Shown: piece by piece, positions 18,153-27,859 of the stretch
Numbering within the stretch: the first letter of the stretch is position 1
How the letters are laid out: the number at the start of each line of letters is the position of its first letter
Assembly: GCA_035650355.1 (NCBI GenBank)
Contig: DASRHT010000081.1
Location: forward strand, 20,033-84,032
Direction: 5' to 3'
Length of the DNA: 64,000 bases
Source of the DNA: DASRHT01 sp035650355
GTDB lineage: Bacteria; Chloroflexota; Ktedonobacteria; Ktedonobacterales; Ktedonobacteraceae
Notes under the pieces: model-generated
The model's input: the letters and a program-made list of their open reading frames with translations, nothing else
What the model was told of the DNA's origin: nothing
The model's database searches: none
Made by a program: the position numbers and the translations under genes

Positions 18153-20096
18153 TTAGCTCACAGCGTCCGCGAGGCGCTCCCATTCCAGCAGCAGTGCATC
18201 AACATGTGCCTTTGTCTTTTCATAATCGGTGGATAATTGTGTAAGCTGCTCCGCATCGGCCTTGAGGGCCGCCTGGGACAAAGACCCTTCTATCGATTTG
18301 AGCTGCGCTTCCGCCTTCTCAATATCCCGTTCTATATCCTCTACGGTGCGTTCCTTTATCTTGCCCTTTTTCGCCGCAGATTTCGCAGGGGAGACAGGAG
18401 ATTGGGGCTTTGTTTTCGCGACCTCCTTGACCGGAGCAGGCACATCCAGCACAATCGGACTTTTGCGGGTGCGATAATCGGTATAGTTGCCCAGGTAAGG
18501 GATCAGCACTCCATCTTCAATTGCCAGCACTTTTGTGGCCAGGCGATCTATGAAGTAGCGGTCATGCGAGACAAACAATAGAGTGCCTTCGTATTCGCTC
18601 AAAACTTCCTCAAGGAACTGGCGCGATTGCAGATCAAGATGGTTTGTTGGCTCGTCGAGCACCATAAAGTTTGAGCCCTGCAATGTCAATTTAGCCAGGG
18701 CGACACGGCTACGCTCGCCACCGCTGAGCGTTTTAATCTGTTTGAACACGTCGTCTCCTGAAAAAAGGAAACGCCCAAGAAAACTGCGCGCTCCTTCTTC
18801 GCTCAGGGTACAAACACGGCGAATTTCATCAAGAATCGTACGGCCTCCATTGAGGCCTGAGTGAGTTTGCGAATAGTAGCCGATACGAACGTTGTGCCCA
18901 GGATGAACCTGACCGGCAATGGGCGACAGTTCACCGATGAGTGTCCGTATAAATGTAGTCTTGCCGGCGCCATTTGGCCCGATCAGGCCAACGCGATCCC
19001 CGCGCAGCAGTTCCAGGTCAGCCACCTGGAGCAGTATTTTCGGCTCGCCGCGTTTCTGTTCCTCGCGCTTTGTCCCTCCACCATAGCCTACCGCGAGTTT
19101 ATGGGTAGAAAGCACAAGAGATCCGCTATCGGTCACGGGAGTAAACTCGAAGTGCAGTTCAGGAAAATCTTGCGGACGCTCCACCCGCTCCAGACGGTCC
19201 AGCAGTTTTTGGCGGCCCCGAGCCTCTCGACTACGCTGCCCGGCTTTGTAGCGACGAATAAATTCTTCGGTATGCGCGATATGCTCCTGTTGCGCTTCGT
19301 ACTCGCGCATACGCCGTTCCATCCGCTCCTCACGCAGGTGGAGGTATTTAGTATAGTTGCCGGGATACTCTTCAATCCGTCCAAATGCTAATTCTATGGT
19401 GCGAGATACAATTTTATCAAGAAAGTAACGGTCGTGCGCAACAACCACCATTGCCCCTTTCCAGCTAGAGAGATAGTTTTCTAACCATTCAAGGGCTGCC
19501 AGGTCCAGATGGTTTGTTGGCTCGTCTAATAGCAGCAGATCAGGCTCCTGTAGCAGGAGTTTGCCTAGAGCAGCGCGCGTCTGTTGTCCGCCACTCAGAT
19601 GCATCACCGGAGCAGCCTGTTGCTCGTGAGTAAAACCGAGGCCATCAAGCACCTGATCCACGCGATTCTCATACGTATAGCCGCCAGCATGCTCATAGCG
19701 TGATTGTAGGTCGGCATAGCGCGCCAGCAGTTGATCGTGGAGAAGCGGATCATCCTGCACTGTTGGAGAGGCCATCTTTTGTGCAAACTCATGTAGTTCA
19801 TGTTCCCACTGATGCAACGCTGCAAAGACCGTCAACATCTCCTCACGGAGCGTATTTTGGGGATGAAAATCCACCACCTGAGTTAGATAGCCAATGCGCA
19901 TATTGCGCGTCAGAGAGACAGAACCCTCATCTGCCTCCTCGCGTCCGGCCAGAATATTGAGAAGCGTTGACTTGCCCGCGCCATTGGGGCCAACCAGCCC
20001 GATACGATCTCGTGCTTCAATTTGAAAACTTACGCCAGAAAATATACGCTCAGCCGCAAAAGATTTTCCAAGCTGTATCACAGCAACAATTGACAT
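18153..20096 (-). CDS. ABC-F family ATPase (translation factor type)
   Basis: This protein of 647 residues has two ATPase domains and no membrane segment, the mark of ABC-F proteins that act on ribosomes. Walker A GPNGAGKST is at 36-44 and again at about 375. Signatures are LSGGQQTRAALGKLL and LSGGERSRVALAKL, with DEPTNHLD after both. The linker between the domains contains the long charged helices expected of the P-site tRNA interaction motif. A C-terminal charged coiled coil (about 560-647, after KKGKIKERT) resembles Uup or YdiF. It could also give antibiotic protection, but nothing in the context points to that. It is convergent with the caspase-like gene. Confidence 0.9.
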   Translation of the reverse strand: MSIVAVIQLGKSFAAERIFSGVSFQIEARDRIGLVGPNGAGKSTLLNILAGREEADEGSVSLTRNMRIGYLTQVVDFHPQNTLREEMLTVFAALHQWEHELHEFAQKMASPTVQDDPLLHDQLLARYADLQSRYEHAGGYTYENRVDQVLDGLGFTHEQQAAPVMHLSGGQQTRAALGKLLLQEPDLLLLDEPTNHLDLAALEWLENYLSSWKGAMVVVAHDRYFLDKIVSRTIELAFGRIEEYPGNYTKYLHLREERMERRMREYEAQQEHIAHTEEFIRRYKAGQRSREARGRQKLLDRLERVERPQDFPELHFEFTPVTDSGSLVLSTHKLAVGYGGGTKREEQKRGEPKILLQVADLELLRGDRVGLIGPNGAGKTTFIRTLIGELSPIAGQVHPGHNVRIGYYSQTHSGLNGGRTILDEIRRVCTLSEEGARSFLGRFLFSGDDVFKQIKTLSGGERSRVALAKLTLQGSNFMVLDEPTNHLDLQSRQFLEEVLSEYEGTLLFVSHDRYFIDRLATKVLAIEDGVLIPYLGNYTDYRTRKSPIVLDVPAPVKEVAKTKPQSPVSPAKSAAKKGKIKERTVEDIERDIEKAEAQLKSIEGSLSQAALKADAEQLTQLSTDYEKTKAHVDALLLEWERLADAVS

Positions 20097-20550
20097 TTTT
20101 CTTACCTGGTACTTTAGGATTACAGCATAATTTCCTTATTCGATATATCCGGTAGCGTACCATATCGGTAACGCTGATGCAAGAGGATACGCCACGCTCC
20201 ATACTGCTATGCTACCTTGCGGCAGACACTCCCCCGCAAGCTATTCATCTTATGATATACTGGTATGGCAAATCCTTCTTTGCAAGAAAGGATGCTATAA
20301 TAGCACGCCTGATATTGACCAGATCCAGTTGAAGCTTTCCTTAAATTTTGAGATAAGCAGTCATGGGGTTGCGTCAGAGGCGAAGAGAGAGGCGTCTTGG
20401 AATACCCGGCCAATTCCAGGCATTGCGGCAGATTGCGCGGGATGATGGGGAAGAACCAGGGAGATCTGCACAGAAACCGCTTTATACCATAGGCCCTGGT
20501 GCGGCAGAATATGCCCCTAGAGGGCAGGGACAAGCAAACCGCACACCTGC
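20097..20550. other. Region between abc-F and pyrE
   Basis: Contains the divergent promoter zone. A 70-codon frame at 20363-20575 is open but has no ribosome-binding site and a composition unlike a folded protein, so it is not called. An extended -10 promoter is listed separately. Confidence 0.45.
20293..20301 (+). promoter_or_regulatory. Extended -10 promoter for pyrE
   Basis: TGCTATAAT matches the extended -10 pattern (TG one base before a perfect TATAAT). No good -35 is visible, as expected for this class. It would give a leader of about 240-320 bases ahead of pyrE. Confidence 0.45.
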
Positions 20551-20631
20551 TTGTTCACTTTCAAAAGAATATTAGCAAAGAAAGGAGGCGGTGCCTTCTC
20601 CCCTGAAGAATATGGGCACCGCAATGCTGAA

Positions 20632-21300
20632 GTGGCGAAAGAACAGTCACTAGATAACCTCTGGTTGGCGCAAATCCTGTTCGATCTTGGAGGGGTCCAA
20701 TTCGGCAACTTTACGGTGAGCGAATCTGCGGTAAGCTCACCCGTTTTTGTGAATCCTAAGGTCCTGATCGGGAACCCAACCGCGCTCCGTGTTGCCAGCA
20801 AGCTGATGCAGCAGGAGATCAACCTTGCTCAATCACTACGTCGCCCCCGCGTTCATCCTTTTAATGTCGTCGCCGGGGTACCGGTGGGTGGGCTGTTACT
20901 GGCCACAGCCTACGCGCTGGAAACCAATACGCCCCTTATTTACGCCCGCACCCACCCGGAAGGGACCGGGACGCGCGGCATAGAGGGGCGCTTTACGAGA
21001 GGCGACACGGCCCTGATCATTGATGACCTCATCACAAGAGGCAGTAGCGTCCTGGAAACGGCAGCATTGCTCGACGAGAACGGTCTCAAGGTAAAAGACG
21101 TTATTGTGCTGATTGACCGGGAACATGGAGCTACCGAGCGTTTACGCCGCTACGGATACAATATAATGAGTATCTTAAAGCTGGACGTGATGCTTAACCA
21201 CTACATGTCGAAAGGACTCATTTCCGAGGAAACATACCGGGCCTGCGCCGAGTACCTGCGCACCAAACAAGGTGAAAACACTACTTCCCTGGAACTGTAA
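20632..21300 (+). CDS. pyrE: Orotate phosphoribosyltransferase
   Basis: Transfers PRPP to orotate in pyrimidine synthesis. The N-terminal family block LFDLGGVQFGNFTVSESAVS is followed by GVPVGGLLLATAYA. The PRPP-binding signature DTALIIDDLITRGSS ends in the catalytic loop region. The GTG at 20632 puts the start where OPRTases usually begin and gives 222 residues, but it has no clear ribosome-binding site. The frame is open back to a TTG at 20551, which would add 27 unusual residues, so the start is uncertain. No other pyr gene is adjacent. A strong terminator follows. Confidence 0.88.
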   Translation: MAKEQSLDNLWLAQILFDLGGVQFGNFTVSESAVSSPVFVNPKVLIGNPTALRVASKLMQQEINLAQSLRRPRVHPFNVVAGVPVGGLLLATAYALETNTPLIYARTHPEGTGTRGIEGRFTRGDTALIIDDLITRGSSVLETAALLDENGLKVKDVIVLIDREHGATERLRRYGYNIMSILKLDVMLNHYMSKGLISEETYRACAEYLRTKQGENTTSLEL

Positions 21301-21309
21301 ACGCTATTA

Positions 21310-21352
21310 AGGGGAACGCTCCAGCATATATTGGCTGGCGTTCCCCTTTTTG
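21310..21352 (+). terminator. Terminator of pyrE
   Basis: A stem of about 15 bp (AGGGGAACGC plus CCAGC pairing with GCTGG plus GCGTTCCCCT) is followed by TTTTT. A typical intrinsic terminator nine bases after the stop codon. Confidence 0.8.
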
Positions 21353-21405
21353 TGTAGGCTTGCCATTGGACGCGCTCAAGCGGGCGGACGCAATAAATCG
21401 GGTCC

Positions 21406-22236
21406 TTACGACAGCGGCGGCAGCGTTACCGGTTGGCGCGGCCCGTCAAGCGGCTGCTTAGCAGATGCTCCATTCTGCCGATGCATTGTCTCAAGCAATG
21501 GCTGTATCAGATCAATGGGGAGCGGGAAAACAATGGTTGAGTTCTTCTCCACAGCGATCTCGGTGAGCGTTTGCAGGTAGCGCAACTGGAGGGCGCTCGG
21601 CTGCGACCCAATGATACCGGCGGCCTCTGCCAACTGTGACGAAGCCTGCAACTCACCTTCGGCATGGATGATCTTGGCTCGCTTTTCACGTTCGGCTTCC
21701 GCCTGCTTTGCCATCGCGCGCTGCATGGTGACGGGCAACTCAATATCTTTCACCTCTACCGCCGTCACTTTTACTCCCCAGCTTTCCGTATGTTCATCAA
21801 TGATCGCCTGCAGTTCGCGATTGATCTTGTTACGCTGTGAAAGCAACTCATCCAGTTCAGACTGGCCTAGCACATTTCGTAATGTGGTCTGGCCGATCTG
21901 CGTCGTGGCCTGAATAAAGTTCATCACGTTGACAACCGCAGCGCCAGGATCAACTACTCTAAAGTAGAGTACTGCCGTCACTTTGATGGTCACGTTGTCG
22001 CGCGTAATCACTTCCTGCGGCGGAACGGTGAGGGTGACAATACGTAAGTCTACCTTTACCATGCGGGTAATAATGGGCGGGACCCAGAAAATACCGGGGC
22101 CTTTGGCACCAATCAACCGTCCCAGGATAAAGATCACGCCGCGCTCATACTGTTGTACGATCCGAATGCCGGAGAGTCCGAAAAAAATCACAATCAGAAC
22201 AATGACACCGATTAAGGCCAGTATAAGGGGATCCAT
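21406..22236 (-). CDS. Stomatin/prohibitin (SPFH) family membrane protein
   Basis: One N-terminal membrane helix (residues 4-24) is followed by the SPFH domain: IVQQYERGVIFILGRL, GPGIFWVPPII, VDLRIVTLTVPPQEVITRDN. The coiled-coil region with AKQAEAEREKRAKIIHAEGE follows at about 180-205. The length of 276 is normal for slipins. It is preceded by a NfeD-type protease gene only 29 bases upstream in the same direction. SPFH and NfeD proteins are a well-known pair in which NfeD cleaves or partners the stomatin in membrane microdomains. The ATG at 22236 has GGAGG-like purines upstream (AAAGGAGGC). Confidence 0.9.
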   Translation of the reverse strand: MDPLILALIGVIVLIVIFFGLSGIRIVQQYERGVIFILGRLIGAKGPGIFWVPPIITRMVKVDLRIVTLTVPPQEVITRDNVTIKVTAVLYFRVVDPGAAVVNVMNFIQATTQIGQTTLRNVLGQSELDELLSQRNKINRELQAIIDEHTESWGVKVTAVEVKDIELPVTMQRAMAKQAEAEREKRAKIIHAEGELQASSQLAEAAGIIGSQPSALQLRYLQTLTEIAVEKNSTIVFPLPIDLIQPLLETMHRQNGASAKQPLDGPRQPVTLPPLS

Positions 22237-22265
22237 AAAAGCCTCCTTTGACTTTTTTTGAAAAT

Positions 22266-23672
22266 CTATTCGAGCGTAGAAACTGGATGGCTATCGTCAA
22301 TCAACTTCTGCATCCAGACGGGCTGAACATGCAGCCGCAACCCCTCAAGAGCGACAATCTGTAGCTCCGAGCCAGCATCAGCAGATGTCGCAGGCGCATC
22401 AAGAACGGCGGCCCAATCTTCCCCGTCGTAACTAACTCGTCCTTGAGGATGAAGCTGGGTCAGAGCAATGACCTTCGCGCCAATCATGCTTTCCGGGCCT
22501 GTAGTGACTGGCAGATGCTGCGCCCTCATCACAAAGCTGACCAGGAAGAGTCCAACCAGGCCAACTACCCCGCCCATGATATAGACAATTACCGGGTTAA
22601 TCATGGGACCATTAAATGATCCACCGCTGTTAAAGAATATTAGCGTGCCAACAATCAACGAGATGACCGCGCCTACGGTTAAGACTCCATGCGTCGGGAG
22701 CTTCACATCCAGGACCAGCAGCGCAAATGCCAGCACCATCAAGGCCAGCCCCGCCCAGTTGGGAGCAAGCGAGCCAGCCGCGAAGAGGAAGAGCAGCAAC
22801 GCAATTGCGCCGGCGACCCCTGGTAAAATCACGCCAGGATGCGAGATCTCCAGATAAATGCCGATCATCGCGACAATAAAGAGGAGAAAGGCGATATTGG
22901 GATCGAGAAGCAGGTTATAAAACGAATCGAAGACACTGTCCTGCAACGTTTGTACGCTTGCGCCCGCGGTCTGTAAGGTAACAACCCGACCTGAATCAAG
23001 TGTGACCTGCCGATTGTTCACCGTATTCAGTAACGCGCTCAGGTTCGCAGCGTCGGCGCCACCGATATCAACAATATGTTCCTGCACTGCGGTTGCATCG
23101 TCGTACGATTTAGCAGCAGTTACCATCCCGGCGACCGGTTGCGCATTACGGTCATAGCGCTTCTGAAAGCCGGTTATTGCAGCGACAAGATCATTCTCAA
23201 TCTTCGATTTGAGCGTTGGATCGATGTCACTACCGGTCGAGGTAACGGGGCTGGAAGCGCCGATACGCGTGGTTGGTGCCATCGCCGCAATATGAGCCGC
23301 TAATGTGACAAACGCTCCTGCGGAGGCCGCTCGTCCTCCGGCGGGCGAGACATAGGCAATAATAGGTACCTTACTGGCCAATTCTGCCTGCGTCATGGCC
23401 TTCATCGAATCGATATCGCCTCCGGGCGTGTCTATTTCAATGACAAGCGCCTGCGCGCCATCCCGGGTTGCTGTATCAATATCACGGGTTAGTGAACGTA
23501 AGGAGGCAGGACTTACATCACTATTAAATACCATCACATCTACATGTGGCGATGCAGCCTGAGCCGCGTGAGTAGTCAAGGCGAACGACATGAGAAGAGC
23601 TACGAGAATGATAAGACCAGGGAACAACAAAAAGAGCGCCCTGTGATGGCGATAAGCTTGCCGCGAACACAT
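22266..23672 (-). CDS. NfeD-type membrane serine protease (NfeD1b class)
   Basis: A signal/anchor lies at residues 15-40. It is followed by a ClpP-like protease domain: VDVMVFNSDVSPAS, LVIEIDTPGGDIDSMKAM and PAGGRAASAGAF with the nucleophile Ser. A Lys in GFQKRYD is a candidate for the dyad partner. Four or five membrane spans (about 255-390) and a C-terminal OB-fold NfeD domain (GAKVIALTQLHPQGRVSYDG) complete the long NfeD1b architecture. It is expected to cut the hydrophobic C-terminal part of the partner stomatin encoded immediately downstream. Start 23672 is at an ATG with a weak upstream site. Confidence 0.9.
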   Translation of the reverse strand: MCSRQAYRHHRALFLLFPGLIILVALLMSFALTTHAAQAASPHVDVMVFNSDVSPASLRSLTRDIDTATRDGAQALVIEIDTPGGDIDSMKAMTQAELASKVPIIAYVSPAGGRAASAGAFVTLAAHIAAMAPTTRIGASSPVTSTGSDIDPTLKSKIENDLVAAITGFQKRYDRNAQPVAGMVTAAKSYDDATAVQEHIVDIGGADAANLSALLNTVNNRQVTLDSGRVVTLQTAGASVQTLQDSVFDSFYNLLLDPNIAFLLFIVAMIGIYLEISHPGVILPGVAGAIALLLFLFAAGSLAPNWAGLALMVLAFALLVLDVKLPTHGVLTVGAVISLIVGTLIFFNSGGSFNGPMINPVIVYIMGGVVGLVGLFLVSFVMRAQHLPVTTGPESMIGAKVIALTQLHPQGRVSYDGEDWAAVLDAPATSADAGSELQIVALEGLRLHVQPVWMQKLIDDSHPVSTLE

Positions 23673-23942
23673 ATGTTATTCCTCCGCGCAGGTCTTCAGT
23701 ACATATCTACGTGTAGAGCAGACAGAACAGCACTATCATAGCACACCTTCCCTGAGAATACGATAGGGTTGCATAATATGTGTTCCGTCATTGTTTATGA
23801 TAGCTATTTGTTATAGGGAATATAACATATTGTAATTATCTTTGTCAAGCACTAAAAGCTATTTCACCTCCTTGCATTTGACGACGCATAGTAACGACTG
23901 CTACAATGCTCATCGTAGCCAGGAAAGGAGAGTTTACTTATT

Positions 23943-24662
23943 ATGCCGATGTCCCGTCGTTGCATTCCATATACGCCGCGATATAAAGACTTAAAAGAAA
24001 GTGTTTTTGCGCTTATTACCACTGCGGGGGTCCATTTACGCAGCCAGGAGCCCTTTAACATCGAGGGGGACAATAGCTGGCGCGTTATTGCGGAAGATGT
24101 CTCTTCAGACCAATTAATGATCACACATGAACATTATGATCATGATGATGCTGATAAGGATATTAACTGTGTATTTCCACTTGATCGCTTGCGTGAGATA
24201 GCGAGCCAGGGAATCATCGCCGGGGTAGCAAACAAACATCTGGGTTTTATGGGATATACACAACATTTTCGGGACTTGTACGAGCGAGCGGCACCTGAAA
24301 TGGCGAAAGTCATTGTGCGCTCCAACGCCGACGGGGTTGTGTTAACGGCGGGCTGTCCGCTCTGTCACAGGGTGGTCTGCACCATTGCTCGTGAGGTAGA
24401 AATGACCGGCATTCCTACCGTTGTGATTACGGTTGCTCCCGAGCAATCGATGCAGGCGGGACCACCACGGGCGATTGTGCCTTACCATTTTAAACTTGGT
24501 CACAGCCTGGGTGGCCCTTACCAGGCTGAGCTGCAACGTAAAGTGCTCCTGGATGCGCTCAAGCGTTGGGAGTCGCGCGAGGAGCCGGGACACTTTTGGG
24601 AGATCGCTTATCCTGAATACGACAGCAGCGCCTGGCAGCCGATTGACTTGCAGGAAGGGTAA
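23943..24662 (+). CDS. GrdB/PrdB-like (glycine/betaine/proline reductase family) protein
   Basis: This 239-residue protein matches the selenoprotein-B family of glycine, betaine or D-proline reductases over its core. Features are RVIAEDVSSDQLMITHEHYD, GVANKHLGFMG and TAGCPLCHRVVC with Cys138, Cys141 and Cys146. Real GrdB/PrdB use selenocysteine; here only Cys codons occur and no in-frame TGA. There are no other reductase subunits nearby, so Stickland metabolism is not supported. It is more likely a stand-alone relative of unknown role. The ATG at 23943 follows AAAGGAGAG. It ends 40 bases before the convergent FHA-ABC gene. Confidence 0.7.
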   Translation: MPMSRRCIPYTPRYKDLKESVFALITTAGVHLRSQEPFNIEGDNSWRVIAEDVSSDQLMITHEHYDHDDADKDINCVFPLDRLREIASQGIIAGVANKHLGFMGYTQHFRDLYERAAPEMAKVIVRSNADGVVLTAGCPLCHRVVCTIAREVEMTGIPTVVITVAPEQSMQAGPPRAIVPYHFKLGHSLGGPYQAELQRKVLLDALKRWESREEPGHFWEIAYPEYDSSAWQPIDLQEG

Positions 24663-24701
24663 GCGGCATGACATTTGTCATATTGAAGAAGGAATTCGTC
24701 T

Positions 24702-27107
24702 TTACGCCCTGATATCTTTTCTCTTCAGAAACATACCAGTAATGCAGGCCAGCAGCACGATCATTATTCCCAAAGCCAGCCACATCAGCAACAGGTGCCT
24801 GACAGCATCAACCTGGTAGTACGTTGAGAAGAGCGTTCCCTGATAGATTGGCTCATCACCGAGCAAGGTATCTCCGGCTATTTTATCGCTATGGAGGCCA
24901 ACAATAGAGCCCAGCGCTGCCATTGACCAGCGGGTAGCGAATACCATCGAGAAGACTTGAGTCACTCCGTCTTTAAAGGGGAAAACGGTGCCAGAGAAAA
25001 TAACCTGCGGAATGAGAATAATAGGGATGAAGCTCATCGCGCGGTCGGTGCTGGGCGCAATGGCAGAGATGGCTAAGCCCATCATCAAACCGACAAGGGA
25101 GGCAAGCGCCAGGGTAATATACACTTCCAGCAAGGCAGGCCAGAGTATTCCCTGCTGAAACGGATCGGCTGTATGAATGATCACTACCAGCAGCGCGCTC
25201 TGTAAGAGGCACAAGAGGGCTAAAACGGCAATTTTTGAGCACATGTAGGGCAGTATTCCCAGATTGACTGCTCGCTCGCGCCGGTAGATAGGGGCTTCCT
25301 TCACGATCTCGCGGGCCGCATTGACACAACCAAACAGGACAGCGGAAAAACCCATAATAAACAGGATCTTCTGCGCGCTCACACCCGATCCCAGCGCAAT
25401 AAAATCCTGGAGAGCTATCCGTTCTCCTCCTCGCGATTTCGCATAGAGCTCTCCATCGGGATCATTTTTAAGAAACGTTTCTACGCGCTCACAGCTATCC
25501 GACACAATCGAGTCAGCAGGAGCAGGTATATCTGGCCGACCGCCGGTGGTAAGAATAGTCGCGGTGGTGGGACATTTTACCAGGTGGTCGCTCAAGAATA
25601 TCCCGCTACTCACCTCATATTTCATCAGCAACACAATAAAGAGCGCGATGATCGGAGCCTGCAAAAACAGGATGAGCAGGTTGCCCGGATCATTTTTGAG
25701 CAGTTCAAGATAGCGCAGAAAGAGCAGACAGAACTGCTGCCACTGGTTGCCATGCCTGGAGCGTTTGATCTCGCGCGGATGTCTGGAGCGGCGCATATTC
25801 CCAACCGGACCTTCATTAATCAGTTCGGTCACATATTGTTGATAATCGGCAGACGCTTTGAATCGCTCCTCAGCCTCTAGCGGAGCATTAGGAGAATCTT
25901 CACTCTGCTCCAAAGCGCCATAGATCTCAGCGAAATCTGATTTGCCAAAATATGCGCGCGCCCTATCTGGAGGTCCGAAATAGACCATGCGACCACCTTG
26001 AGCAAGGAAGCAGACATAATCGCAAATAGTAATGTTGCTGGTAGCATGAGTGACCAGGACGATAGTATGTCCCTTATCCGCCAGTTTCCGCAGGAGCAGC
26101 ATCATTCTGCGGTCCAGGCCGGGATCAAGCCCTGAAGTTGGTTCATCCAGGAAGAAAATGCTGGGCTTATCCAGCAGCTCCAGGGCAATCGAGACCCGTT
26201 TGCGTTGTCCGCCTGAAAGCTTGTTGATGAGCGAGCGGCGACGCCCTTTCATATCAACTTCGTCAAGCACCTCGTCAATCCGCTGGTTAATCTGCTCCCT
26301 GGTAAAATCTCCTGGCAGGCGCATTCTGGCGGCATAGTACAGGGCACGCTCAACGGTTAATTCACGATGGACGATATCATCTTGAGGAACATAGCCTAGC
26401 TGCCTATTGAAGACACCGAGCTGCTGATAGTAATTATGGCCGTTGTAAAGGACCTTGCCCTCAGTGGCCGGTCGAAGCCCATTCAGCGCGTCCATCAGCG
26501 TTGATTTGCCCGCGCCAGATGCTCCGACAATGGCGACGAAGCTGCGAGGAGGAATGGCAAGCGAGATATCATCGAGCAGGATTTCTCGCTTGTGACCGAA
26601 CTTTTTCAGATGAAGGGCATCAATACGAATACTGCTGCTCTCATCGTAGGGCGTCAGTTGCGTTCCGGTATAGATGAGTTTGTATGGACCAATGCGAATC
26701 TCATCATCAGGCTTGAGAAGGCGACTGGCAGTTAACAGGCCATTCACATACACATGGTTTGTGCTGTTCAGATCAATGATACGGTAGGTCTCGCCTTCCC
26801 TGAGCAGTCGAGCATGGCAGCCTGAGACCTGGGGATGGTCCAGCACAACCATATTATCTAATCTCCGCCCAATACTAATTTCAGCGCCGGTGAGTGGCAT
26901 GGGAGCAGTTTCTAGAACAGGCGCCGACTCTTCAGTTCCGGTTCCTTTGATCAGGGAGCCACGCGTTTCGCCATCTGGCGATAGGAGGGCTGGCACCAGA
27001 GGTTGAGTATCGGCAATAGGCACATGAGATATATCAGGTAGCTCATGAGTTTCAACATCAATGAAAGATTCCGTCTCAGCATCAGCGTGTCTATTTGCTA
27101 CATCCAT
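24702..27107 (-). CDS. FHA domain-containing ABCG-type ABC transporter
   Basis: Three modules. Residues about 80-155 form an FHA domain (ISIGRRLDNMVVLDHPQVSG, then HARL, then INDLNSTNH-like LNSTNHVYVNG), which binds phosphothreonine. Residues about 165-400 form an ATPase with Walker A GASGAGKS, signature LSGGQRKRVS and Walker B IFFLDEPTSGLD. From about 475 to the end lies an ABC2-type membrane domain with about six spans. That order (ATPase before membrane domain) is the ABCG layout. The FHA part suggests control by a Ser/Thr kinase, though no kinase is in the window. The transported substrate is not known. The ATG start at 27107 follows a weak site. Confidence 0.9.
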   Translation of the reverse strand: MDVANRHADAETESFIDVETHELPDISHVPIADTQPLVPALLSPDGETRGSLIKGTGTEESAPVLETAPMPLTGAEISIGRRLDNMVVLDHPQVSGCHARLLREGETYRIIDLNSTNHVYVNGLLTASRLLKPDDEIRIGPYKLIYTGTQLTPYDESSSIRIDALHLKKFGHKREILLDDISLAIPPRSFVAIVGASGAGKSTLMDALNGLRPATEGKVLYNGHNYYQQLGVFNRQLGYVPQDDIVHRELTVERALYYAARMRLPGDFTREQINQRIDEVLDEVDMKGRRRSLINKLSGGQRKRVSIALELLDKPSIFFLDEPTSGLDPGLDRRMMLLLRKLADKGHTIVLVTHATSNITICDYVCFLAQGGRMVYFGPPDRARAYFGKSDFAEIYGALEQSEDSPNAPLEAEERFKASADYQQYVTELINEGPVGNMRRSRHPREIKRSRHGNQWQQFCLLFLRYLELLKNDPGNLLILFLQAPIIALFIVLLMKYEVSSGIFLSDHLVKCPTTATILTTGGRPDIPAPADSIVSDSCERVETFLKNDPDGELYAKSRGGERIALQDFIALGSGVSAQKILFIMGFSAVLFGCVNAAREIVKEAPIYRRERAVNLGILPYMCSKIAVLALLCLLQSALLVVIIHTADPFQQGILWPALLEVYITLALASLVGLMMGLAISAIAPSTDRAMSFIPIILIPQVIFSGTVFPFKDGVTQVFSMVFATRWSMAALGSIVGLHSDKIAGDTLLGDEPIYQGTLFSTYYQVDAVRHLLLMWLALGIMIVLLACITGMFLKRKDIRA

Positions 27108-27318
27108 CTGAATATCAACTCCCCACGTATCTTTTATTCATAACAGTATAGATATAGCAAAATAAAAAAATTATAGATACAATATAACACGATACCACAA
27201 TGATTAACAGAGATAGCATAGCTGCTACTCGTAAAGTTTACGGTGAGGCATGAATAACTGTCAAGTTACGTTTACAGTAAAAACGTAGCGTATCTGAACC
27301 ATAGTTTATTTTCAAGAC

Positions 27319-27353
27319 AAAAAAACCTGCCACCGGGCGGTTCCTGGTGGCAG
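27319..27353 (-). terminator. Terminator of the peroxiredoxin gene
   Basis: Reading leftward, an 8-bp stem CTGCCACC / GGTGGCAG with an 11-base loop is followed by TTTTTTT. It lies about 20 bases after the stop codon. Confidence 0.8.
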
Positions 27354-27373
27354 ATCTGATAAATAAAAGCGGG

Positions 27374-27859
27374 CTAGAGCTTACGCAGGGCCTCGAATAG
27401 ATCCTCGTTGTTGGGCATCTCGCCGGGAGAGTGCATGACCTCAATGTAGCGAATGATCCCTTCTTTATCGATGACGAACAACGCCCGTTCCGCCATACCC
27501 ATCGCGTGGCGGACACCATACACATCGACCACCTGCCCTTGAGGATAGAAGTCAGAAAGGAGCGGGAACGTGGTATGCATTGACTTCGCCCAGGCGCCCA
27601 GAGCAAACCCGCTATCCATACTAATACTCACAACTTCGGTGTCGAAGTCTTTAAATCGGCTCAATTCAGCCTCGTAGGAGGGCAATTGGGCAGAACAGAC
27701 GCTGCTAAACGCGAAGGGGACGAAGGCAAGCACAACATTCTTCTTCCCTCGGAAATCAGCAAGATGCCAATCCTCCCGGTTCGCGGTTTTGAGCGTAAAA
27801 TCGGGAGCGACATCTCCTACTTTCAAGGTCTTTGTTTCTGTACGATTTCTGCTATCCAT
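27374..27859 (-). CDS. 1-Cys peroxiredoxin (AhpE/AhpC-TSA family)
   Basis: Reduces hydroperoxides in the cytosol. The peroxidatic motif P-x3-S-x2-C is present as PFAFSSVC, with Cys55. There is no other Cys in the 161 residues, so it must use an external thiol for recycling, as AhpE-type enzymes do. The typical opening VGDVAPDFTLKTANRE and the WAKSMHTTFPLLSD block support the family. The start at 27859 follows AAGGA at good spacing; a longer in-frame start at 27880 is less likely. A single-gene unit with its own terminator. Confidence 0.9.
   Translation of the reverse strand: MDSRNRTETKTLKVGDVAPDFTLKTANREDWHLADFRGKKNVVLAFVPFAFSSVCSAQLPSYEAELSRFKDFDTEVVSISMDSGFALGAWAKSMHTTFPLLSDFYPQGQVVDVYGVRHAMGMAERALFVIDKEGIIRYIEVMHSPGEMPNNEDLFEALRKL

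Noticed and set aside
18861..19391. 176-codon rightward frame opposite the ABC-F gene
   Set aside because: Shadow of a strongly conserved ATPase; no ribosome-binding site or domain.
20363..20575. 70-codon frame upstream of pyrE
   Set aside because: No ribosome-binding site, arginine-rich odd composition and overlap with the possible pyrE start.
23943..24662. Selenocysteine in the GrdB-like protein
   Set aside because: No in-frame TGA exists; the family's active positions are plain Cys codons.
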